The notes: generated by a model not told the origin, from the letters alone. Shown: positions 36,740 to 47,200, numbered from the stretch's first letter. The stretch: DNA of 64,000 nt from Pedobacter glucosidilyticus DSM 23534 (GCF_000425145.1 NZ_AULF01000010.1:62001-126000); one strand, 5' to 3'. Translations and numbers: made by a program.

Positions 36740-37529
36740 ATCCAACGGCAATTTGAGGTGAATAACCTAGTACAGGATGAGAGCTAATAGCGAAATCAAG
36801 ATTTATCTTTTGATAAAGAATTCCGAAACCTCCAAACTGCTGGAAAGTATTAACAGAAGTGCCGCCTCTTAAAGCTAAGAAAGGAGCAATTTTATATTCT
36901 AAACCAGTTTTAAAATCTAATTTTCCGTTCAAAACCTGTTCTACTTCTGATGTTAGCAACAATTTATCTGAAAAAGTATAACTAGCACCAATTTGATATA
37001 AAGCAGGCAGTGTGTTACTTTCTGTTTCTGTATATTGACTTTTGTTAGGATTTGCTGCATGAGCTGCTATCCAGAAATTTTTAAAAATTTGATATTGAAA
37101 ACCAACTTGAAAGCTAAAAGTGTTAGTATTACCGTAATTTTGGATGCTTAATTGATGATAGTTAAGTGTTAAAGCTGTAGAGAAATTTTCTCCGAAAGAT
37201 TTGGCAAAACTAAGGCCCGATTTTAGCTCTTGATATACAGGAGAGCCATAAGATTGAAAAGATGCGCCTAAAGTGTATTTTTTTAAAGGTATTGCGATAG
37301 CGGCAGATTTAGTGCTGAGTTCTTTTACAGAAAATCTGTTCTCATAAGCAAGGGCAAATGTTATATTTTCAAGAGATGTAATACCTGCTGCATTGTTTTT
37401 AAGTGTCCAAATATCCTGAATAGCAACGCCGGCATTACCCATAGCTTGTATACGCGGACCGTTTAAGGTTTGGGTAAAAACCGTTTTAGAACAAAGTATA
37501 AAAATGAGAATGGTGTAAAATTTTATCAT
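36729..37529 (-). CDS. PorV/PorQ-like outer-membrane beta-barrel protein
   Basis: This is a 266-residue protein with a Sec signal (MIKFYTILIFILCSKTVFT). Its barrel repeats begin with GPRIQAMGNAGVAIQDIWT, which matches the N-terminal pattern of PorV/PorQ-type proteins (RxxGMGNAxVA). The C-terminus is PQIAVGYAF, with a terminal Phe. Such proteins form 14-strand barrels of the FadL fold, and some carry type IX secretion clients. Its stop overlaps the start of the HhH/barrel gene, so the two proteins likely function together with ComEC downstream. Confidence 0.8.
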   Translation of the reverse strand: MIKFYTILIFILCSKTVFTQTLNGPRIQAMGNAGVAIQDIWTLKNNAAGITSLENITFALAYENRFSVKELSTKSAAIAIPLKKYTLGASFQSYGSPVYQELKSGLSFAKSFGENFSTALTLNYHQLSIQNYGNTNTFSFQVGFQYQIFKNFWIAAHAANPNKSQYTETESNTLPALYQIGASYTFSDKLLLTSEVEQVLNGKLDFKTGLEYKIAPFLALRGGTSVNTFQQFGGFGILYQKINLDFAISSHPVLGYSPQIAVGYAF

Positions 37530-37610
37530 CCATATTAAGTTGATGGATTGAAAATAGTAAAAAGCTGTTAAATAAGTGAAAAAAATCCTGATAAGGATAA
37601 AAATTTTTAA

Positions 37611-38657
37611 ATGATTAATAATAATTTAACATTCGAGGTGCTTTTAGTAGGAGATTCTGGTAATATCAGTAGAAATAAACCTGATGAAGCTTTAGAATTA
37701 CTAAAAAAACATTTACCAGTACATGAAAATTCTGCTGTAATTTTTTTAGGAGATAATATTTACCCCAATGGTTTGCCAGCTTTGGGTACTATTTTAAGAG
37801 AAGATGCAGAAACAGTTCTTAAAAAGCACCATGAAGCTTTAAAAGATTTTAAAGGCAGGGTGATTTTTATATCGGGTAACCACGATTGGAACAAGGGAAA
37901 AGCTAATGGCTTAGCCTTTGTACTTCGGCAAGAAGAATACTTACATCAATTATTTGATGATAAATTTTCTTACTTACCACCTCAGGGTTGTCCAGGTCCG
38001 TCGGAAGTTGTTTTAAATGATGATTTTGTACTTATTGCTATAAATACGCAATGGTGGGTGCAAAAAGGAGTGAGGCCTATAGGTAAACAATATGGCTGCG
38101 ATGTAGAGAACGAAGCACAATTTTTTAATAAGTTAGAGGAGCTTTTAAGCAAACATCAATCAAAGAAAATTTTAGTAATAGGGCATTATCCTATCTACAG
38201 CTATTCTTTACATGGTGGCAGATATAAACTCAAACATCATTTATTTCCGTTTACACTGTATAAAAAGAAAGCCTATTTACCTTTGCCTTTTGTTGGTTCT
38301 TTATTACCGCTTTACCGTAAATATGTTGGTGCTAGGGAAGATTTGGCCCATCCAAGGTTTAAAATCTTAAGAAAACGTTTAAAAGAAATATTTAGAAAGT
38401 ACCCGGGTTTAATTTATGCCGCCGGACATGAACATAATTTGCAATACATAGAGAAATATCACAACCATTATATTGTAAGTGGTGCGGCATCAAAAGCTAC
38501 TTATGTTTTAGATGGTAAATATTCTAGGTTTGGTATATCTGGAAAAGGTTTTTTTAAACTCAAACTCTATAAAAACCTAAAAATTAAAACAGAGGTTTTA
38601 ATAACAGATAAAGATAACCCTTTGGGCGAATTAGTTTATCAAGGTTGGATAGTCTAA
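37611..38657 (+). CDS. Metallophosphoesterase
   Basis: This 348-residue protein of the calcineurin-like phosphoesterase fold has all five motifs: VLLVGDSGN (metal Asp), FLGDNIYPNG, ISGNHDW, IGHYPIYSYS and AAGHEHNLQ. The GDxxY spacing resembles purple-acid-phosphatase-like enzymes. There is no clear signal peptide, so it may be cytoplasmic or start earlier. It is divergent from the PorV-like gene and convergent with the lipid kinase, overlapping it by 27 bp at the ends. The substrate is unknown. Confidence 0.88.
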   Translation: MINNNLTFEVLLVGDSGNISRNKPDEALELLKKHLPVHENSAVIFLGDNIYPNGLPALGTILREDAETVLKKHHEALKDFKGRVIFISGNHDWNKGKANGLAFVLRQEEYLHQLFDDKFSYLPPQGCPGPSEVVLNDDFVLIAINTQWWVQKGVRPIGKQYGCDVENEAQFFNKLEELLSKHQSKKILVIGHYPIYSYSLHGGRYKLKHHLFPFTLYKKKAYLPLPFVGSLLPLYRKYVGAREDLAHPRFKILRKRLKEIFRKYPGLIYAAGHEHNLQYIEKYHNHYIVSGAASKATYVLDGKYSRFGISGKGFFKLKLYKNLKIKTEVLITDKDNPLGELVYQGWIV

Positions 38658-39530
38658 ATGGGCAGGAATAATTACCTGTAAAGCAGCTGGTAAACAAGTT
38701 AAATTGATTTCTTTTGTTCTGCCAATAACTTCGCCATCTATTTGCAAAAGTGTTCTTCTTTTACACCTTATGGTAGCTTTTTTACAACTAATGGTTTCAA
38801 AGTATGCCGAATAATTCAATCGGTTTCTAAACATCTTTAGAGCTATAGAGAATAAATGAATCTTGGCAAAAGGTTTAACAATACAGATTTCAAAAAATCC
38901 ATCGTTTAGTTTTCCTTCCGGATTAATAACAGCGCCAGTGCCATATTTGGTAGCATTGGCAAAGGTTAAAGAAACAGCTTTTACTTTTCTGGTTTTTTCT
39001 TCTGTCTCTATTAAAAAAGTTTTGGATTTGATGAAGAAAATCTCGTTAAACAAATGTTTAGCATAAGTTAAAAGTCCACGCTTACGATCTAACTGAAACC
39101 TTCTCACTATTCTGGCATTAAGGCCAACATCTGCTAAATGAGCCGATATATTTTGATTGATGAGTAATAAATCAATTGTAGCGGTTTTTCCGGTTTGTAG
39201 TAATTTAATGCACTCATCCGCAGCAGCAGGCATATTAAATTCTTTAGCCATACCATTGGCAGAGCCATTAGGGATAATTAATAATTTGATTGCACTGTTC
39301 TTAATGATACTGGCTACCAAATTTATGGTTCCATCACCTCCGGCAGCAGCCACAGTAGTGGGTTCATATTGATGAATAGCACTTTTAATACCTTGTTCGG
39401 GATTATCTCCTAAATAATAGATGTGAAATTTGTAGTTTAATTGCTTACTTAAATCAACAATAGTGTCCTTAAGATTGGTTGGTTTATCATCACCGGCTTT
39501 ATGGTTTATAATAAACAAGATATTCTGCAT
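38631..39530 (-). CDS. Diacylglycerol kinase-family lipid kinase
   Basis: This 299-residue soluble protein of the DAGK/sphingosine-kinase family has the ATP-binding motif AAGGDGTINLV and the IPNGSANGMAKEF segment after it. The region LIINQNISAHLADVGLN and a C-terminal QIDGEVIG (conserved DGE) match the bacterial YegS/DgkB-type members. It phosphorylates diacylglycerol or a related lipid. The 27-bp tail overlap with the convergent phosphoesterase gene is within coding sequence on both strands. Confidence 0.88.
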   Translation of the reverse strand: MQNILFIINHKAGDDKPTNLKDTIVDLSKQLNYKFHIYYLGDNPEQGIKSAIHQYEPTTVAAAGGDGTINLVASIIKNSAIKLLIIPNGSANGMAKEFNMPAAADECIKLLQTGKTATIDLLLINQNISAHLADVGLNARIVRRFQLDRKRGLLTYAKHLFNEIFFIKSKTFLIETEEKTRKVKAVSLTFANATKYGTGAVINPEGKLNDGFFEICIVKPFAKIHLFSIALKMFRNRLNYSAYFETISCKKATIRCKRRTLLQIDGEVIGRTKEINLTCLPAALQVIIPAHLDYPTLIN

Positions 39531-39575
39531 CGTGGGCTTTTTTACGATGAATGATAAACAAGAATCATACCCGCT

Positions 39576-39911
39576 TTATAGCTCTTCATTAAGGTTAAGC
39601 ATAAAAGCTTTTAATTTTTCTAAAGAATCTATAATTTTTTGATTCTCAGCAACTTCATTTCTATTGCCTTTCATATAGTCTTTGGCTCCCTGTAAGGTAA
39701 AACCTTTATCTTTAATCAGGTAGAAAATTATTTTTAAGTTCTCAATATCTTCTGGTCTAAATAAGCGATTACCCTTAGCGTTTTTCTTAGGTTGCAGTAT
39801 CTCAAATTCTTTTTCGTAGAATCTTATCATCGATGTGTTTACCTGAAACATATCTGCAACTTCACCTATTGGGTAATACAGCTTGTTTATTTCTTTCTCT
39901 TTGTAAGGCAT
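39576..39911 (-). CDS. MerR-family transcriptional regulator
   Basis: This 111-residue protein has a MerR winged helix (YYPIGEVADMFQVNTSMIRF, FYEKEFEILQPKKNAKGNRL) in the form common to Bacteroidota small MerR proteins, without an effector domain. The C-terminal helix is a dimerisation coil. The ATG at 39911 is preferred over a TTG at 39950, which would add 13 residues and run into the peptidase gene. It is 31 bp downstream of the M23 peptidase gene. The target is unknown. Confidence 0.85.
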   Translation of the reverse strand: MPYKEKEINKLYYPIGEVADMFQVNTSMIRFYEKEFEILQPKKNAKGNRLFRPEDIENLKIIFYLIKDKGFTLQGAKDYMKGNRNEVAENQKIIDSLEKLKAFMLNLNEEL

Positions 39912-39942
39912 TTTATTGATATTGATAAAATGAAAATCAAAA

Positions 39943-40911
39943 TTAATCAAAAGATTGGTTTTCTCTTGATGCTACTTCTAACATAGCCATATATTCTGAT
40001 GGTGTTAAATCATTAAAGAAGAAATTAATAGGATTAATAGGTTTACCACCTTTATAAACTTCATAATGTAAGTGTGGCCCGGTAGAAGCGCCTGTATTTC
40101 CAACATAACCAATAACATCGCCACGTTTAACTCTTTGTCCTTTTTTAACTTTAAACCTACTCATGTGTGCATATTTGGTGGAGTAGCCGTAACCATGACT
40201 AATAACAACCCTATTACCATAGCCTCTTTCATTACCAACGGCTGCAATATAACCATCGCCAGTGGCATAAATAGGCGTACCAATTGGGGCGGTAAAATCC
40301 ATACCTTCATGCATTTTTCTAATTTTATAGATGGGATGTATCCGATACCCAAAACCAGATATGGCACCTCTTAGTTTTCTGCTATCTACAGGTTGTACAG
40401 CCGGTATAGAAGCCATCATTTTCTCCTTGGAGTTTACGGCTTTGGCCAATTCATCATAAGATTTAGATTGTACATAAAGTTGTTTAGAAAGAATGTCTAC
40501 TTTTTTAGTAGCCTCAATCATCAGGTTGGCATAATCATAGTTTTCCAGATTTTTATATCGGTTTATCCCACCAAAACCAGCATTTCTAACGTCTTTAGGT
40601 ATCGGCTCAGCCTCAAAAATTACACGATAAATATTATCGTCTCGCTCTTGCAAATCATCCACAACAGCATTCAATTGCTTTAAACGATCTTGTAAAATTT
40701 CGTATTGTAGGGTTAATTGGTTAATCTCTCTTTTCAATTGCTTTTCCTTTGGCGAATCAAAAAAAGTATAAGCAAAGGCGATAATAATGAAAGAGAATAC
40801 CAAAGCAGTAGAGATAAAACCAAAGGCTTTTAAAACTTTAATCCCAAGGCTAAGCCTTACCTTTTCGTATTTAAGGGTTTGGGTGTTAAAATAGTATTTT
40901 GTTTTTGCCAT
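39943..40911 (-). CDS. M23-family (LytM) peptidase
   Basis: This is a 322-residue protein with one membrane segment (about 30-50), a coiled coil (56-95) and a C-terminal peptidoglycan endopeptidase domain. Zinc ligands are visible: H201 and D205 in HEGMDF, and H280/H282 in GPHLHYE. It belongs to the Bacteroidota MepM-like group that remodels the cell wall, or activates amidases if the domain were degenerate, but here the ligands are intact. It is adjacent to a MerR regulator on the same strand. Confidence 0.92.
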   Translation of the reverse strand: MAKTKYYFNTQTLKYEKVRLSLGIKVLKAFGFISTALVFSFIIIAFAYTFFDSPKEKQLKREINQLTLQYEILQDRLKQLNAVVDDLQERDDNIYRVIFEAEPIPKDVRNAGFGGINRYKNLENYDYANLMIEATKKVDILSKQLYVQSKSYDELAKAVNSKEKMMASIPAVQPVDSRKLRGAISGFGYRIHPIYKIRKMHEGMDFTAPIGTPIYATGDGYIAAVGNERGYGNRVVISHGYGYSTKYAHMSRFKVKKGQRVKRGDVIGYVGNTGASTGPHLHYEVYKGGKPINPINFFFNDLTPSEYMAMLEVASRENQSFD

Positions 40912-41077
40912 TTCTGATTTATTATAGCCAGCATGAGCATTCGCTATCTTTCAAATTTAATTAAAATATTGAAAACGCATGAATTTATAAAAAGGTATAG
41001 GCTATGATATATATCATTTGGGGTAAGATTTAAGACCTAAATTCGCTAACATTTAATATTTGATTATTTTTGCCCTC

Positions 41078-42850
41078 ATGAATTTTTTACCAGCAGCCAT
41101 AAGCCAAGCTTTTAAAGCTTTATTCGATATTGAAATTGCAACAGAACAGATTATTTTAGAGCAAACTAAAAAGGAATTTGAAGGTCATTTTACTTTGGTT
41201 GTTTTCCCTTTTGTAAGACAAACAAAAAAATCTCCAGAGCAAACTGCAGTCGTTATTGGAGAATATTTAAAAAACAATTACCCAGAAGTTGCAGATTTTA
41301 ATGTGATAAAAGGCTTTTTAAACATTGTTTTGGCAGATGCTTTTTGGTTAAATGTTTTACAAAACGATATTGCTTCTTCAAGCTTTGGAAGTGTTTCTCC
41401 AAATGGTAAAAAAGTGATGGTAGAATATTCATCGCCAAATACCAATAAGCCGCTGCATTTAGGACACGTAAGAAATAATCTTTTAGGTTACGCTGTTGCC
41501 GAGGTTTTGAAAGCCAATGGTTATGAGGTTACCAAAGCCAATTTGGTTAACGATAGGGGAATCCATATCTGTAAATCTATGTTGGCATGGCAAAAATTTG
41601 GTGCTGGTGAAACGCCAGAATCTTCTGGTTTAAAAGGCGACCATCTGGTAGGTAAATATTATGTTATTTTTGATAAAGAATATAAAAAAGAGATAGATGC
41701 TTTAAAAGATACTGGTAAAACAGAAGACGAAGCTAAAAAAGAAGCTCCTTTAATGAAAGAAGCCCAAGCGATGTTGCTAAAATGGGAAGAAGGAGATGAA
41801 GCTGTAATCTCTTTATGGAAAACCATGAATGGTTGGGTTTATGAAGGTTTTGATAGCACTTACCGCAAACTAGGCGTTGATTTTGACAAATATTATTACG
41901 AGTCTGATACCTATTTATTAGGTAAAGATATTGTTGAAGAGGGGCTTGCTAAAGGTATTTTCTTTAAAAAAGAAGATGGCTCTGTATGGATAGATTTAAC
42001 CAGCGATGGCCTAGATGAGAAATTGGTACGTAGGTCTGATGGTACTTCTGTTTACATCACTCAAGATTTAGGAACAGCACAGTTAAAGTACGATGAATTT
42101 GGTGTAGATAAATCTATTTATGTGGTTGGTAACGAGCAAGATTACCATTTTAAAGTGCTATTCTTAATCTTAAGTAAACTAGGAAAAACCTGGGCCGATG
42201 GTTTATACCACCTTTCTTATGGCATGGTAGATTTGCCCAGCGGTAAAATGAAATCAAGAGAGGGTACTGTGGTTGATGCTGATGACTTGATACGTGAAAT
42301 GGAAGATACCGCCAGAGAAAAAACAGAAGCCTTAGGTAAAGTAGACCATTTTAGTGAAGAAGAAAAAGCTAAACTATTCTACATGATAGGTATGGGGGCT
42401 CTAAAATACTTCTTACTAAAAGTAGAGCCTAAGAAACGTCTTTTATTTGACCCTAAGGAGTCTATAGATTTTCAAGGAAATACAGGGCCTTTTATCCAGT
42501 ATACGCATGCCAGAATTCGTTCTGTCGTAAATAAAGCTCATTTTAACGAAGCTACAACAGGTTTCGAAAACATCCATAGTTTAAAAGAAACCGAATCTGA
42601 ATTGATTCAGATTTTAAGTCGTTACCCACAAATATTATCCGTAGCCGCCAGAGATTATAACCCAGCAGCCATTGCCAATTACGCTTACGAGCTTGCAAAA
42701 AGTTACAATAAATTCTACCAAACAGAAAGCATTTTAAAAGTAGAAGAGGAAGATATTAAAAACTTTAGATTGTTCATTTCTTACCATACGGCATTAACCC
42801 TTAAAAAAGCAATGGGTTTATTAGGTATTGATGTTCCGGAGAGGATGTAG
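41078..42850 (+). CDS. argS: Arginyl-tRNA synthetase
   Basis: This is a 590-residue class I enzyme that charges tRNA-Arg. It has the N-terminal ArgRS additional domain (1-100), the HIGH motif as HLGH in SSPNTNKPLHLGHVRNN, and the KMSKS-like loop MKSREGTVV. A C-terminal anticodon-binding DALR helix bundle follows. The ATG at 41078 is preferred because the upstream TTG at 41060 would add only six non-conserved residues. Full length for the family (about 580-600). Confidence 0.96.
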   Translation: MNFLPAAISQAFKALFDIEIATEQIILEQTKKEFEGHFTLVVFPFVRQTKKSPEQTAVVIGEYLKNNYPEVADFNVIKGFLNIVLADAFWLNVLQNDIASSSFGSVSPNGKKVMVEYSSPNTNKPLHLGHVRNNLLGYAVAEVLKANGYEVTKANLVNDRGIHICKSMLAWQKFGAGETPESSGLKGDHLVGKYYVIFDKEYKKEIDALKDTGKTEDEAKKEAPLMKEAQAMLLKWEEGDEAVISLWKTMNGWVYEGFDSTYRKLGVDFDKYYYESDTYLLGKDIVEEGLAKGIFFKKEDGSVWIDLTSDGLDEKLVRRSDGTSVYITQDLGTAQLKYDEFGVDKSIYVVGNEQDYHFKVLFLILSKLGKTWADGLYHLSYGMVDLPSGKMKSREGTVVDADDLIREMEDTAREKTEALGKVDHFSEEEKAKLFYMIGMGALKYFLLKVEPKKRLLFDPKESIDFQGNTGPFIQYTHARIRSVVNKAHFNEATTGFENIHSLKETESELIQILSRYPQILSVAARDYNPAAIANYAYELAKSYNKFYQTESILKVEEEDIKNFRLFISYHTALTLKKAMGLLGIDVPERM

Positions 42851-43251
42851 GTAAAAGAAATAGTGTTTTTTTGGGAAGTTTAGAGATTTAAGTCTTTAGC
42901 TAAAACTAAATTATTGGTCAAATTTCTGATTATTAATAGTACACCCGCAAGCTGTATACTATAAATTTAAAACTCATTAAACAATCCAAACAGTTTAAGA
43001 GTCCTAATGATCAGTAAATCATTCTTTTAACAGAATTCTAGGTTAAAAATTAAAAGCTTCATGATAGAAATCATCAGCCCTATAATAGGTTGATAATGAT
43101 AGAGATGATTAAGTAAATAATCACAAAATTTTAATGATAATATCCTATAAAAAATTGATAAAAATAAGCATGAATCATTTTTTATTATTGATGTACTTTG
43201 TGTAAGACCATTATAGGTAGCCAATTATCATATTTTTTTATCAATCCAAAA
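42851..43251. other. Gap between argS and DUF3826, with a long-range inverted repeat at its end
   Basis: This 401-bp AT-rich stretch shows no ORF of interest and no clear terminator of argS. Its last 100 bp hold the inverted repeat described at 43154-43245. TAC-TTTG near 43194 looks like a -7 element shortened by one base, and is not convincing. Confidence 0.5.
43154..43245 (+). repeat. Inverted repeat in the DUF3826 leader
   Basis: ATTGATAAAAA (43154-43164) is the exact reverse complement of TTTTTATCAAT (43235-43245), separated by 70 nt. The second arm ends 6 nt before the ATG at 43252. In RNA it would form a long-range stem that covers the T-rich segment next to the start codon. Confidence 0.7.
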
Positions 43252-43938
43252 ATGAAAGTTACTTCTCTAAAATTATTGCTTTTTATTTTCCTTATCATTA
43301 TAGGGTTTAATCATGTAAAAGCGCAAGGTAGTAAGCAAGATAAAACTTCGTATCAGGAGATTATTAAAAAAAGGGCAGAGAAAATTGTTTCTCAACTAGG
43401 TATTTCAGATTCCATTCAGTACAAAAAAGTAACAGCTATCATAGCCAATCAATATCAAATTATCAATCAGCATCACGAAGAAAGAAACGATGTTATTAGT
43501 AAGCTTAAGACTAATTTAAAAGATCAGAAAGCTGAACTCGAAAAACAATCTAAAGCTTATCAAGAAAAGGCAGACCAAAAGCTTTCTAAAATCCATAAAA
43601 ATTATATCAGAGCTTTAGAGAAAGAGCTTAATGATGGGCAAATAGAACAAGTTAAAGATGGTATGACGTATGGTGTTCTACCTTTGACCCTTAAAGGCTA
43701 TCATGAAATGTTACCAAACCTAAATGAGGAGCAAAAAGCGCAAATCAAAGCTTTTTTAACAGAAGCTCGTGAGCATGCTATGGATGCACCATCATCAGAG
43801 AAAAAGCATGCTTGGTTTGGGAAATACAAAGGTAAAATCAATAATTATCTTTCTGCGCAAGGTATAGATATGAAAAAAGCTGGACAAGAGTGGGAGCAAC
43901 GCATAAAAGAGGCTAAAGAAAGGAAAAATAGGGAATGA
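43252..43938 (+). CDS. DUF3826 secreted protein
   Basis: This is a 228-residue protein with a Sec signal (LKLLLFIFLIIIGFNHVKAQ) followed by a long helical domain rich in charged residues (for example KNYIRALEKELNDGQIEQVK and YGVLPLTLKGYHEMLPNLNEEQ). These traits match DUF3826, often found beside pectin utilization loci in Bacteroidota. The ATG at 43252 gives a proper signal peptide. Its function is unknown, but it is expected in the periplasm. SusC follows 272 bp later. Confidence 0.82.
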   Translation: MKVTSLKLLLFIFLIIIGFNHVKAQGSKQDKTSYQEIIKKRAEKIVSQLGISDSIQYKKVTAIIANQYQIINQHHEERNDVISKLKTNLKDQKAELEKQSKAYQEKADQKLSKIHKNYIRALEKELNDGQIEQVKDGMTYGVLPLTLKGYHEMLPNLNEEQKAQIKAFLTEAREHAMDAPSSEKKHAWFGKYKGKINNYLSAQGIDMKKAGQEWEQRIKEAKERKNRE

Positions 43939-43955
43939 TAATATGCTATAGTATT

Positions 43956-43988
43956 TTGAAAAAATGCTATACAAAAGCAGTATTTTTG
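43956..43988 (+). promoter_or_regulatory. Candidate promoter of the susC operon
   Basis: TTG (43956-43958), 22 bp, then TATTTTTG (43981-43988) match TTG-N17-23-TAnnTTTG. A second -7-like TATATTTG lies at 43994-44001 without a suitable -33. Use of this site would give a leader of about 215 nt to the susC ATG. Confidence 0.5.
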
Positions 43989-44099
43989 ACTCCTATATTT
44001 GATATATAAATGTTTTAACCAATATTTTATAACCTAAATTATCATAACGTATTTGAAGATTATAAGCTACAATTTATAGGTATATAATCCGATAAAAAA

Positions 44100-44158
44100 G
44101 CAATAAAAATTATTTGAAACAGTAATCATACGATTTACTGTAAAGTGGTTTTTATTGC
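44100..44158 (+). repeat. Nested inverted repeat upstream of susC
   Basis: The outer arms GCAATAAAAA (44100-44109) and TTTTTATTGC (44149-44158) are perfect reverse complements. Inside lie ACAGTAA (44119-44125) and TTACTGT (44135-44141), also perfectly complementary. Together they would fold into a two-level hairpin 52 nt before the start codon, within the predicted leader. Confidence 0.75.
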
Positions 44159-44210
44159 CTAAAAAGAACTAACCAAAATCTAATAATAACCAATTGAATC
44201 AAGAAGAACT

Positions 44211-47200
44211 ATGAAGTTATCTTTACAAAAGCCACTTAACAAGCGTAACGTAATAAGGGCAGCCTGCGCTCCTTTGTTATTAGCTTTGTTTTTGCCAGGT
44301 TCTGGTGTGGCTACAGAGCGAAACGCCGGGTTGTCACTTCATTCGGGAGCAATAAGCACATCATCCCGTTGGGTAAATGTTACCGGTACGGTAAAAGACA
44401 GTAAGGGAGAGCCATTAATTGGTGTTGCTGTAAGAGTAAAAGGTACAAATACAGGTACCACAACAGATATTAACGGAGTTTTCAGAATAAATCTTCCTAC
44501 GGGTAATGAAACTCTTATCGTATCATTTCTAGGTTTTACTACAAAAGAAATTCCTGTTGCTGGTAGAACAAACATTAGTATCACTATGGAAGAAAGTACT
44601 AATGCTATGGATGAAGTAGTGGTAACAGGTTATGGTCAGAAAAAGCGTTCAGAAATCATTGGTTCTGTAGCTACCGTAACCGGAGAAGAATTAATGGATA
44701 TTCCTGCTCCGAACATAGCTGGGGCATTAAGAAATAGAATAGCTGGGGTAGGCGTAAGCGAGGCCTCTGGAAGACCTGGTGCTGGTATCAGATTAAACGT
44801 ACGTGGATCTTCTGCATCTAATAATTTATTTGGCGTTACAGATGAGCCTTTATACATCATTGATGGAATTACTGTTCCTGCCGAAAGCTTTGAGAACCTA
44901 GACCCATCGATGGTAGAGACTATAACCATTTTAAAAGATGCATCTGCCGCTATTTACGGGGCTTCTGGTGCTAAGGGTGTTGTGTTAGTGACCACAAAAA
45001 GAGGTAAAATAGGCAAGCCAAGTATTACTTATAATGGATACGTAGGTGTTTCTGATGCTGCAACATCGCCAAAGATGCTATCAGCTTATGAACATGCTTT
45101 ACTACTTAATGGTGACTTTGCTGTTAATAATGCACCAGCAGCTAACTTTTTCACTCCGGCAGATTTAGAAGTGCTTAAAAACTCTCAAATTAAAAGCTGG
45201 TATGATGAATTATGGCAAGCATCAACAACTCAAAGACATAATCTTAGCATTTCTGGAGGAACAGAAAAAATAACATTCTTTGTAGGCGGAAGTTATCAAA
45301 ATGAAAATGGTAATTATGCAGGTACAAAGCAAGACAAATACTCTTTTAGAAGTGGTTTAACAGCTGAAATTATTCCTGGTTTAAAAGCGGATCTTAATTT
45401 TAACGTTGACCATAGAATAAGAGAAAGTCAGAATGATTTAGGTAACGAAACAGATGCTACTTTCTTTGAGTCTATTGTTACTGTACCACAGTGGGTGCCT
45501 ATAAGTATTGATGGTAAACCTGTTAACTTTAATAATAGAAATAATAGTCCGTTGGGTATCATATCATCTGGATATGAGGATACTAGAAGATCTCAAGGTT
45601 ATCGTATAAACGCTAGTTTATCCTACGAACCAAAATTCCTAAAAGGTTTTAAAACAAGATTTCAAATTTCTCAAGGTGGTGGTAATACCAGTAACAAAGT
45701 TTACAGGCCACCATTTAATGTTTATGATTTTACAAGAACCGGTGGAAATAATTTGTTTTATACTGATCAGGTTTCTGCAACAAGAGTGGTTTCTGGAGGC
45801 ACAAACAGCTTGTTAGAGCCTATTTTAGGAAGAGATAATAGCTACCAAGGCTTTATTACCTTACAATATGGTAGATCTATTGGTAAGCATACTTTTGATT
45901 TAACAGTAGGTGGCGAGCAAACTATAGGTTACTCAGAAAATTTAGGGGTAAGATGGATTAACCAATTGTTACCTAATATAGGGGATTACTGGGCATTTGA
46001 TCCTAATCTTATCACAAGTCGTGGTCTAAATATTACAGAAAGTTCCAAACGCTCTTTCTTTGGTCGTTTTAATTACGACATAGATAAGAAATATATTCTG
46101 GAAGCGGTTGCTCGTTTAGATGCGTCTTCAAATTTTGCAACCGGAAATAGATGGGGGCTTTCTCCAAGTATTGGTTTAGGATGGATCGTGAGTAAAGAAA
46201 ATTTCTTTATTGATAATGTTCCTTTTATCAACTTCTTAAAACTAAAAGCTAATTTCGGTATAACAGGCGATGATAGGGTAAATGCTAGGTTGTGGCAAGA
46301 AAGATATGGAGTTGATGTTACCAATGGTTACATCTATGGAGAAACTAATACCGTTGGGATGAACCCTTCTGTTTTAGCAAATCCAGATATTACTTGGGAG
46401 AAGAAAAGTACTTTCAATGCCGGTATAGAAATGTCTATGTTGAATAATAAAATAGATGTTGGTATTGAGGTATTTAGAAATTACACTTATGACGGTTTTG
46501 ATGGTGGTGTAAATGAAATATTCCCAATGTATGTAGGTTTTGAGTCGCCTACGGTAAATTACAGACAGGCTTATTCTTGGGGTTCTGAGTTTACTTTAGG
46601 ATATAAAGCTAAAGTTGGAAAAGACTTATCTATTAATACCAGTATCAACTTTGGATATGGTAACTCTGTAGTAGATAGAACTTATTATAATATCTATCAA
46701 TTATTTGAAAATACTCCACCAGATTGGAGAATTATGTTTGGTACAGACCCTAGGAGATTTAACAGCAGCAATATAGGTTTAATCAGTAAAGGGATGTTCA
46801 GAACTCAAGAAGAAGTTGATGCTTTCTTAGCACAAAACCCTAACTATACAATTGATGGTAAAGTACCACAACCAGGATGGTTATATTTTGAAGATACCAA
46901 TGGCGATGGAAGAATTACTGATAGAGATATGGTTCCTATGTTTAAAAGAACAACTCCTGCTTTTGCGTCAGGTATTAATTTAAGCTTAGGTTATAAAGCA
47001 TTTAATTTAAGCACAAATATAGCAGCAAGGTTTGGAGGAAAGGTGTTTTATGACAGTAGAGCATTAACTGCGCCTACTACTACCACTAATGCACTTGCTT
47101 TTTGGACAGACCGCTGGACACCAGAAAATCCAATGGAGGGCAAATTCCCAAGATTTGATGATGCCGCCTCAGTTAGAAGATGGAATTCAACTTTCTGGGC

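Noticed and set aside
43994-44001. TATATTTG as a second susC promoter
   Set aside because: It matches the -7 consensus but no TTG lies 17-23 bp upstream; the site at 43956-43988 fits better.
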